Part shown: piece after piece, positions 1 through 5,062 of the stretch
How positions within the stretch are numbered: position 1 is the stretch's first letter
How the letters are laid out: each line of letters opens with the position of its first letter
Assembly (NCBI GenBank): GCA_015487455.1
Contig: WFPR01000036.1
Location: 1-6,095, forward strand
Length of the DNA stretch: 6,095 nucleotides
Direction: 5' to 3'
Origin: Candidatus Bipolaricaulota bacterium
Lineage (GTDB): Bacteria; Bipolaricaulota; Bipolaricaulia; RBG-16-55-9
The notes under the pieces: model-generated
What the model saw: only the letters and a program-made list of their open reading frames with translations
The model's database searches: none
What the model was told of the DNA's origin: nothing
Translations under genes and position numbers: made by a program

Positions 1-338
1 GGCCAATAGCCGCTCACCAGGCTCCAGTCCAGGATGACGTTGGCCCCGTCGGCCACCGCCCGATCGACCCACCGCGCCCAGGCCGCGCGGCCGTCGGTGT
101 CGGTGTCGCCGCCGACGGCGTCGGCCCAGTGCTCCCCGTAGTCGTAGGGGGTGCCCACCCGGGCCGCGTACGTCCAGTCGTCGGGCCGGGGCGCGGGAAC
201 CGGCCGACCCCCAAGGGGCAGGAGGGCCAGGGCTAGAGCCGGGACTAGGGCTAGGGCCAGGGCCAGAGCCGGAATCAGGCCCAGGCCCAGGGGTCGAGCG
301 CGGGCGAGCGCAGTCGCAGTCGCTTTTGATCTATCTTT
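1..338 (-). CDS. Secreted protein of unknown function, N-terminal part (3' end outside window; start unclear)
   Basis: This frame is open from just after the lpd stop codon to the window edge, about 112 codons. From about base 200 to base 1 the codons are strongly G/C-ending and the product looks like real protein: PDDWTYAARVGTPYDYGEHW, then an Asp/Thr-rich turn, then WVDRAVADGANVILDWSLVS. Before it lies a long Leu/Ala hydrophobic stretch (about bases 290-215) followed by GGRPVPAPRP, which reads as a signal peptide with a Pro-rich linker, so export is inferred. There is no in-frame ATG, GTG or TTG between the lpd stop and a GTG at 158, and that GTG would remove the signal peptide. A GTG at 352, with AAGGGGAG upstream, lies one frame away and encodes a basic n-region (KRLRLR); one extra base in the C-run at 290-293 would join the two. 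The alternating pattern near the end could be the first strand of a TIM-barrel hydrolase, but this is a guess. Probably the last known member of the lpd transcript, as no terminator separates them. Confidence 0.6.
222..293. repeat. Degenerate hexanucleotide array (12 units, consensus YAGGGC on + strand)
   Basis: Twelve consecutive 6-base units can be read in phase on the plus strand: gagggc, cagggc, tagagc, cgggac, tagggc, tagggc, cagggc, cagagc, cggaat, caggcc, caggcc, cagggg. On the coding (minus) strand each unit is two codons, mostly Ala-Leu or Gly-Leu with some Pro. The array therefore builds the hydrophobic core of the putative signal peptide of the downstream gene. Whole-unit changes would alter core length without changing frame. 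It could simply be low-complexity coding sequence rather than an actively slipping repeat. Confidence 0.6.
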
Positions 339-1793
339 TCAGCTTCCCTCACTCCCTCTCCCCTTCGTCTTCGTCCGCTTCGGGAGCAGGACGTGGATGG
401 GCTGGCCCAGGGCGACCTCGGCCGCCTCCATGAGCGCCTCGGGGAGCGTGGGGTGGGCGTGGACCGTGAGCGCCAAATCCTCGAGGCGGGCCGCCATCTC
501 CACGGCCAGCGTGGCCTCCCCGATCAGCGTGCTCGCCTCCGGTCCCACGATCTGGACGCCCAGCACCACGTGGGTCTGCGCGTCGGCCACGACCTTGACG
601 AAGCCGTCCGTCTCGCCCATGGTGAGCGCCCGCCCCAGCGCCGTGAACGGGAACTTCCCCGTGATCACCTCGTAGCCCTGCTCCTTGGCCTCGCGCTCCG
701 TGAGGCCCACGTAGGCGATCTCCGGGTCCGTGAAGATGACGGCGGGGACGGCCTGCCAGTCGGGCCCCGCGGGCTTTCCGGCGATGATCTCGGCCGCCAC
801 CAGGCCCTCGTGGGACGCCTTGTGGGCGAGCATCGGCGGCCCGGCCACGTCCCCGATGGCCCACACCCGGGGGTTGGTCGTCCTGAGCTGCCCGTCGATC
901 TTCACGAAGCCGCGCTCGTCCCGCTCGATCTTCGCCCGCTCCAGATTCAGCCCTTGGGTGTTCGGCTTCCGCCCCACGGAGACGAGCACCTTGTCCGCTT
1001 CGAGAGAGATCTCGCCCTTGGGCGTCTCCACCGTGAGCTTGGCGCCCGACCGGCCCCGCTTGAGCCCCGTCGCCTTCGACTGGGTGTAGACCTCCACGCC
1101 CAGGGCCTTGAGGCGGCGCTCGACCACCCGCACCAGCTCGGGGTCCGTGCCGGGCAGCAGCTGGTCCATCAGCTCGACGACGGTCACCTTCGAGCCCAGC
1201 TCGGCGAAGACCGTCCCCAGCTCGAGCCCGATGTACCCGCCGCCGATGACCACCAGCTTCTCGGGGATCTCTGCGAGCTGCAGGGCGTGGCGGGAGCCCA
1301 GCACCACCTCGCCGTCGAACTCGAAGCCCGGAAGCTCTATAGAACGAGAGCCCGTAGCGAGGATGCAGTGCTTGAACTCGACGGCTTGGGTCCCGTGCTC
1401 GCTCTCGACCAGCACTTTTTTCGGCGACTGGAAGACGGCGGTGCCCTTGAGGATCTGCACCCCGTTCGCCCGGAGGAGCTGCTCCACGCCGGAGGTGAGC
1501 TTCTTGACGACCTTCTGCTTCCACGCCTGGAGCTTCTTCGCGTCGACGCGGAGCCCCTTCGTCTCGATGCCCAGCTCCGCCAGCTGCGGGATCTTGTGCG
1601 CGAGGGTGGCCCCGTGGATGAGCGCCTTGCTGGGGATGCAGCCGTGGTTGAGGCAGATGCCGCCGACCTCTTCTTGTTCCACCAAGGTCGTCTCGACGCC
1701 CAGCTGGGCGGCGCGGAGGGCGGCCACGTACCCCCCGGGGCCGCCCCCGATCACCAACAGCTGGGTCCCCATCGCGATCTCGCCGACGACCAT
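339..1793 (-). CDS. lpd: Dihydrolipoamide dehydrogenase (E3)
   Basis: This FAD-dependent disulfide oxidoreductase (484 aa, slightly longer than the usual 460-475) reoxidises dihydrolipoyl groups of 2-oxo acid dehydrogenase complexes and passes electrons to NAD+. It is cytoplasmic. Visible motifs in order are the FAD Rossmann loop GGGPGG (about 16-21), the redox disulfide CLNHGC (Cys47, Cys52) followed by IPSK, ATGS (146-149), the NAD+ Rossmann loop GGGYIG (184-189) ending in VVE, the second FAD contact AIGD (312-315), and the dimerisation-domain active site HAHPTLPE (His447, Glu452). There is no N-terminal lipoyl domain. The ATG overlaps the pdhB stop by one base (TGATG), with a weak GGTGA site 7 bases upstream. 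An internal ATG at residue 8 (base 1772), directly before the FAD strand, is an alternative start. The C-terminal tail (about 470-484) is basic and Gly/Ser-rich, beyond the usual family end. Service to the adjacent E1 is inferred from context; E3 may also serve other lipoyl enzymes. Confidence 0.96.
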   Translation of the reverse strand: MVVGEIAMGTQLLVIGGGPGGYVAALRAAQLGVETTLVEQEEVGGICLNHGCIPSKALIHGATLAHKIPQLAELGIETKGLRVDAKKLQAWKQKVVKKLTSGVEQLLRANGVQILKGTAVFQSPKKVLVESEHGTQAVEFKHCILATGSRSIELPGFEFDGEVVLGSRHALQLAEIPEKLVVIGGGYIGLELGTVFAELGSKVTVVELMDQLLPGTDPELVRVVERRLKALGVEVYTQSKATGLKRGRSGAKLTVETPKGEISLEADKVLVSVGRKPNTQGLNLERAKIERDERGFVKIDGQLRTTNPRVWAIGDVAGPPMLAHKASHEGLVAAEIIAGKPAGPDWQAVPAVIFTDPEIAYVGLTEREAKEQGYEVITGKFPFTALGRALTMGETDGFVKVVADAQTHVVLGVQIVGPEASTLIGEATLAVEMAARLEDLALTVHAHPTLPEALMEAAEVALGQPIHVLLPKRTKTKGRGSEGS

Positions 1794-2773
1794 CAGAAGG
1801 TCACCGCCTTGCGGATCGCCCGCAGGACGCGCCCGGCGTCCGGCAGGTAGTAGTCCTCCATGCGTCCGAGCGGGATCACGGTGTCCGGGGCCGTCACCCG
1901 CTGGACGGGGGCCTCCAAATAGAGCAGCAGTTTGTCGTTGATGAGCGCGATCAGCTCGGAGGCGAACCCGCCCGTCCGGGGCGCCTCCTGCACCACGACC
2001 ACCCGGCCCGTCTTCTCCACCGACTGGGCGATCGTCCCCCAGTCCAGCGGGACGAGGGTTCTCAAATCGATCACCTCGACGGAGACGCCGTCGCGCTCTT
2101 CCGCCTCCTCCGCGGCCTGGAGCGCCACGGGCACCATCGACCCCCAGGCGATCAGGGTCAGATCGGAGCCGTCCCGCGCCACCCGCGCTTTGCCTAAAGG
2201 CACCTCGTAATCGCCCTCCGGCACCTCCTCCCGGAACGCCCGGTACAGCCGTTTGGGCTCGAAGAAGATCACCGGGTCGGGATCACGAATGGAGGCGATC
2301 AGCAAGCCCTTGGTGTCGTAGGGGTTCGAGGGGATGACGACCTTCAGCCCAGGGGTGTGGGCGTAGTAGGCTTCGGGGCTCTCCGAGTGATGCTCCAGGG
2401 CCCGAATCCCGCCCCCATACGGGGCCCGGATCACGAGGGGGACGTGGAAACGCCCTCGGGAGCGCCAACGGATGCGGGCCGCGTGGGACACAATTTGATC
2501 AAACGCCGGGGGCAGGAAGCCGTCGAATTGAATTTCGGCGACGGGCCGGAGGCCGTAGACGGCCATGCCGATCGCCGTCCCCACGATCCCCGATTCCGCC
2601 AACGGCGTGTCGATCACCCGATCCGGCCCAAACTCCTGAAGCAACCCTTCAGTAGCCCGAAACACCCCCCCGTCCACCCCGATGTCCTCCCCCAGGAGGA
2701 CGACGCGGTCGTCGGCCCGCATCGCGGTGCGGAGCCCGTCGTTTACGGCCTGCACGAGGGTGAGCTGGGCCAT
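1793..2773 (-). CDS. pdhB: Pyruvate (2-oxo acid) dehydrogenase E1 component, beta subunit
   Basis: This is the transketolase-like beta subunit (326 aa, normal length) of the alpha2beta2 E1. With E1 alpha it uses thiamine diphosphate to decarboxylate a 2-oxo acid and reductively acylate the lipoyl arm of E2. Visible family features are the N-terminal LLGEDIGVDGGVFRAT (about 26-41), PLAESGIVG (57-65) containing Glu60, the expected activator of the ThDP aminopyrimidine, the EHHSES active-site loop with His128/His129, PSNPYDTKGLL (148-158), FFEPKRLYR (170-178), and the C-terminal transketolase domain with IDLRTLVPLD (235-244) and TGGFASE (267-273). The gene starts 4 bases after the pdhA stop. A GAGG lies 9 bases before the ATG, inside the pdhA 3' end, which suggests translational coupling. 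The alpha/beta E1 architecture serves pyruvate, branched-chain 2-oxo acid and acetoin complexes alike, so pyruvate is the favoured but unproven substrate. The lpd gene follows with no E2 gene between. Confidence 0.95.
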   Translation of the reverse strand: MAQLTLVQAVNDGLRTAMRADDRVVLLGEDIGVDGGVFRATEGLLQEFGPDRVIDTPLAESGIVGTAIGMAVYGLRPVAEIQFDGFLPPAFDQIVSHAARIRWRSRGRFHVPLVIRAPYGGGIRALEHHSESPEAYYAHTPGLKVVIPSNPYDTKGLLIASIRDPDPVIFFEPKRLYRAFREEVPEGDYEVPLGKARVARDGSDLTLIAWGSMVPVALQAAEEAEERDGVSVEVIDLRTLVPLDWGTIAQSVEKTGRVVVVQEAPRTGGFASELIALINDKLLLYLEAPVQRVTAPDTVIPLGRMEDYYLPDAGRVLRAIRKAVTF

Positions 2774-2777
2774 CCCG

Positions 2778-3968
2778 CTACGCCTCGCCCTCCTCCAGTT
2801 CCCGTTCCCGGGCGCGCTCCCTCAAGTACTGACGCAGGTCCTCCAGCTCCTCGCGCAGGTGCCAGGGCATCTCGGCGTACATGTACTTGAAGATCTCCTC
2901 GACGTCGCGCTCCTGCGCCCGGATCCTCTCGTACTCCTGGACGGCCTCGGCCACCTCGGCCTTGGCCTCCTCCCAGGCGCGTTGCTCCTGGGCCTCGTCC
3001 CAGAGGCCCTGCCCCTCGAGATAGAGGCGCAGGCGCTTGAGGGGGTCGCGCTGCTTCCACTCCTCGACCTCCTCCTTGGAGCGGTACCGGGTCCAGTCGT
3101 CGGCGGTGGTGTGGTGGCCGTAGCGGTAGGTGATGGCCTCGATCAGCGTCGGCCCCCCACCGGCGTGGGCCTTCTCGACCGCCCAGCGCGTCACCTTGTA
3201 CACGGCCATGATGTCGTTCCCGTCAACTTGTACGCCCTCGAGGCCGTAGGCGATCGCCTTCTGCGCCAGCGTCTCAGCCCGCGTCTGGCGGGTCCGTGGG
3301 ACGGAGATCGCGTACTGGTTGTTCTGGCAGAAGAAGATCGTCGGCGTCTGAAAGACCCCGGCGAAGTTGAGCGCCTCGTGGAAGTCGCCCTCGGAGGTGC
3401 CGCCGTCGCCGAAGTAGACGATCGTGGCCACGTCGTCGCCGCGCATCTTCGCGGCCCAGGCGTACCCGACGGCGTGCAAGAGCTGCGTGGCGATCGGGAT
3501 CGAGACGGTGAAGACGTTCACTCCCTCGGGGATGCGCATCCCGTCTTCTAGGCCGCCCCAGTACATCAGGAGCTGGACCCAGCTCAGGCCCCGCATGGCC
3601 ATCGCCAGGTGCTCCCGATACGAGGGGAAGAGCCAGTCTTGAGGCTCCAAAGCGTAAGCGCTGCCCGCTTGGGCGGCCTCCTGCCCCGAGAGCGGCGCGT
3701 ACGTCCCGATGCGCCCCTGGCGCTGCAGCGCCAGCGCCCGCTCGTCGTACGTCCGCGCCCGGATCATCCAGCGGTACAGCTCGATCAGCTCCTCATCGCG
3801 CAACGGGGGCTTGAGGCGCTCGTCGACGAGCGTCCCGTCCTCCCGCAAAATCTGGAAGAACTCCTTGAGCTGCCACGTCCAGAGGCCCTTCTTCTCGTCC
3901 TTGTGCTTGCGGAACAGCTCGACCTCGACCTCCGCCTTCGCCTTGGCCTTCGACCTCGCCTTGGCCAT
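2778..3968 (-). CDS. pdhA: Pyruvate (2-oxo acid) dehydrogenase E1 component, alpha subunit
   Basis: This ThDP-binding alpha subunit (396 aa; family usually about 330-400) pairs with the adjacent PdhB. The ThDP/Mg motif is clear: GDG at 187-189, Asn at 216-217 (FGDGGTSEGDFHEALNFAG, then FFCQNNQYAIS). Also visible are RIGTYAPLSGQEAAQ (86-100), WLFPSYREH (112-120), IPIATQLLHAVGYAWA (158-172) and the active-site loop corresponding to the eukaryotic phosphorylation loop, YRYGHHTTADDWTRYR (281-296). The N-terminus (2-12) is a short Lys/Ala-rich segment. The C-terminal 70 residues are Glu/Arg-rich and likely helical. The ATG has an excellent site, AAGGAGGAAG, 6 bases upstream. The loop mixes features: TTADD is common in PDH-type E1 alpha, GHH recalls branched-chain E1 alpha, and the usual Pro after ADD is Trp292. 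I favour pyruvate because the gene sits with lipA and lpd and no branched-chain catabolic gene is visible, but the substrate is not proven. Confidence 0.95.
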   Translation of the reverse strand: MAKARSKAKAKAEVEVELFRKHKDEKKGLWTWQLKEFFQILREDGTLVDERLKPPLRDEELIELYRWMIRARTYDERALALQRQGRIGTYAPLSGQEAAQAGSAYALEPQDWLFPSYREHLAMAMRGLSWVQLLMYWGGLEDGMRIPEGVNVFTVSIPIATQLLHAVGYAWAAKMRGDDVATIVYFGDGGTSEGDFHEALNFAGVFQTPTIFFCQNNQYAISVPRTRQTRAETLAQKAIAYGLEGVQVDGNDIMAVYKVTRWAVEKAHAGGGPTLIEAITYRYGHHTTADDWTRYRSKEEVEEWKQRDPLKRLRLYLEGQGLWDEAQEQRAWEEAKAEVAEAVQEYERIRAQERDVEEIFKYMYAEMPWHLREELEDLRQYLRERARERELEEGEA

Positions 3969-3974
3969 CGCGCG

Positions 3975-3984
3975 CTTCCTCCTT
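3975..3984 (-). promoter_or_regulatory. Ribosome-binding site of pdhA
   Basis: On the minus strand this reads AAGGAGGAAG. The GGAGG core ends 9 bases before the ATG at 3968. It is a near-perfect anti-16S match and fixes the start that includes the Lys/Ala-rich N-terminus. Confidence 0.85.
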
Positions 3985-4008
3985 CTTTCCGCCTTTCCGC
4001 CTTTCCGC
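3985..4008 (-). repeat. Three tandem copies of GCGGAAAG upstream of the pdhA ribosome-binding site
   Basis: Three exact, contiguous 8-base copies (4008-4001, 4000-3993, 3992-3985) read GCGGAAAG on the transcribed strand, directly abutting the pdhA Shine-Dalgarno. They fill nearly half of the 58-base lipA-pdhA gap. The purine-rich, probably unstructured leader could help translation initiation or be a simple slippage product. No hairpin or T-run terminator is seen in this gap, so readthrough from lipA into pdhA is expected. Confidence 0.8.
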
Positions 4009-4026
4009 GTTCGCTCTTGCTCCCGC

Positions 4027-4986
4027 TCAGGGGTTGCTCGGATTCGCTCGACCCGCCCGCGCGTTCTGGGGTTGGGCGTTCTTGCGGAGCACGGACGCGA
4101 TGAAGAACTCGCCCGCCCGATAGGAGCTGCGGACCAGCGGCCCGGCCGCGACGTACAGGAACCCCAGCTCCTCGCCGATGCGCTTGTAGCGCTCGAACTG
4201 CTCGGGCGGGACGTACTCGACGACGGGCAGGTGCTTGGCCGTGGGGCGCAGATATTGCCCGATCGTCAGGAAGTCCACCCCGACGGCCCTCAGATCCCGC
4301 ATCGTCTGGACGACCTCGGGTTCGGTCTCGCCCAGCCCGACCATGATCGACGACTTCGTGTAACGCGTCGGGTCGATCTCCTTGACGGCCTGGAGCACCC
4401 TCAGCGACTGGTCGTAGCGGGCGCGGCGGTCGCGCACCCTGGGCGTCAGGCGCGCGACGGTCTCGACGTTGTGCGCCACCACGTCGGGCCCCGCCTCGAC
4501 GACCGTCTTGAGGGCGTCCAGATCGCCCTGGAAGTCGGGGATGAGCACCTCGACGAGCACGTGGGGGTGCTGCCGCTTGATGGCCCTCACGGTCTGGGCG
4601 AAGTGGGCCGCGCCGCCGTCGGGGAGGTCGTCGCGGGCCACGCTCGTCAGCACCACGTAGTCGAGCCCCCACTCGCCCAGCACGCGGACGACCTTCCAGG
4701 GCTCGAGGGGGTCCAACACGCCGCGGGGGTGCCCGGAGGTGACGGCGCAGAAGCGGCACCCCCGGGTGCAGACGGCCCCCATGAGCATGATCGTGGCCGT
4801 GCCGCCGCCCCAGCACTCCCCCAAGTTCGGGCATCGGGCTTCCTCGCAGACGGTGTGGAGCCCGAGGCGCCGGAGGCTGCGCTTGACGTGCAGATACCGC
4901 TCGCCCGCGGGGGGACGGACCTTGAGCCACGCCGGCTTGCGCTTGGGCTCAAGCTCGCTCCCTGCGACGACGCCCTCGCTGGACAA
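4027..4986 (-). CDS. lipA: Lipoyl synthase (radical SAM)
   Basis: LipA inserts two sulfurs into protein-bound octanoyl groups, making the lipoyl cofactor of E2 and of the glycine cleavage H protein. It is cytoplasmic and oxygen-sensitive. The protein (319 aa) has both cluster motifs: the auxiliary 4Fe-4S ligands Cys47, Cys52 and Cys58 (CEEARCPNLGECW), and the radical-SAM cluster ligands Cys73, Cys77 and Cys80 (CTRGCRFC). The C-terminal RSSY (286-289) supplies the conserved serine ligand of the auxiliary cluster. AHNVETV (171-177), SSIMVGLGE (212-220) and TIGQYLRP (241-248) are typical LipA stretches. The start is TTG, supported by AAGGGAGGGG ending 8 bases upstream and by the absence of a better site. 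A 19-residue Asn/Pro/Arg/Ala-rich tail after the conserved core looks nonconserved. It is the first gene after the promoter at 5034-5062, ahead of pdhA-pdhB-lpd, which fits supplying the cofactor for that complex. No lipB or lplA is in the window. Confidence 0.97.
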   Translation of the reverse strand: MSSEGVVAGSELEPKRKPAWLKVRPPAGERYLHVKRSLRRLGLHTVCEEARCPNLGECWGGGTATIMLMGAVCTRGCRFCAVTSGHPRGVLDPLEPWKVVRVLGEWGLDYVVLTSVARDDLPDGGAAHFAQTVRAIKRQHPHVLVEVLIPDFQGDLDALKTVVEAGPDVVAHNVETVARLTPRVRDRRARYDQSLRVLQAVKEIDPTRYTKSSIMVGLGETEPEVVQTMRDLRAVGVDFLTIGQYLRPTAKHLPVVEYVPPEQFERYKRIGEELGFLYVAAGPLVRSSYRAGEFFIASVLRKNAQPQNARAGRANPSNP

Positions 4987-4994
4987 CGGAGAGG

Positions 4995-5004
4995 CCCCTC
5001 CCTT
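4995..5004 (-). promoter_or_regulatory. Ribosome-binding site of lipA (supports TTG start)
   Basis: The minus strand reads AAGGGAGGGG, 8 bases before the TTG at 4986. The strength and spacing of this site decide for the TTG start. Confidence 0.75.
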
Positions 5005-5005
5005 T

Positions 5006-5023
5006 TGCCGAGAAGAGTCGGCA
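5006..5023 (-). other. Small hairpin in the lipA 5' leader
   Basis: TGCCGA and TCGGCA form a perfect 6-base-pair stem with a CTCTTC loop. It lies between the predicted transcription start (about 5027) and the lipA Shine-Dalgarno, which begins one base after the stem. The minus-strand sequence after the stem is AAAGGGAGGGG rather than a T-run, so it is not a terminator for nfeD. It could protect the 5' end or modulate ribosome access, or be chance. Confidence 0.4.
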
Positions 5024-5033
5024 CGCCCCGGCG

Positions 5034-5062
5034 ATTATAGCCTAGGGATCTGAGCGCTTCAA
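5034..5062 (-). promoter_or_regulatory. Predicted sigma70-type promoter for lipA-pdhA-pdhB-lpd
   Basis: Reading the minus strand, TTGAAG (5062-5057; 4 of 6 match to TTGACA) is followed by a 17-base spacer and a perfect TATAAT (5039-5034). The -10 box stands out against very GC-rich surroundings. Transcription should start near 5027, about 40 bases before the lipA TTG. The -35 box contains the last bases of nfeD, including its TGA stop. The spacer contains the palindrome CCTAGG. No operator of a known regulator was recognised. Confidence 0.75.

Noticed and set aside
14..214. 66-codon minus-strand open frame near the window start
   Set aside because: Gly/Pro/Thr/Arg-rich product lying out of frame with the convincing Trp/Tyr/Asp-containing product of the same strand; treated as a shadow.
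246..257. TAGGGC units resembling telomere-type repeats
   Set aside because: Only two exact TAGGGC copies, the rest degenerate and within a coding frame; they reflect Ala-Leu codons, not a chromosome end.
349..1524. 391-codon minus-strand open frame inside lpd
   Set aside because: Composition is almost only Arg, Gly, Ala and Asp; it is the off-frame reading of lpd.
393..1850. Long open frame on the plus strand opposite lpd (485 codons)
   Set aside because: Its product is rich in Arg, His, Leu and Asp as expected of the complement of a GC-rich gene; the minus strand encodes an unmistakable E3. No start signal or family motif seen.
5006..5023. Hairpin considered as the nfeD transcription terminator
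   Set aside because: No T-run follows the stem on the minus strand; it is followed by AAAGGGAGGGG, and it lies downstream of a promoter.
3709..5040. Long plus-strand open frame opposite pdhA and lipA (443 codons)
   Set aside because: It spans two certain genes and the promoter region, with low-complexity composition and no recognisable motif; a GC-rich shadow.
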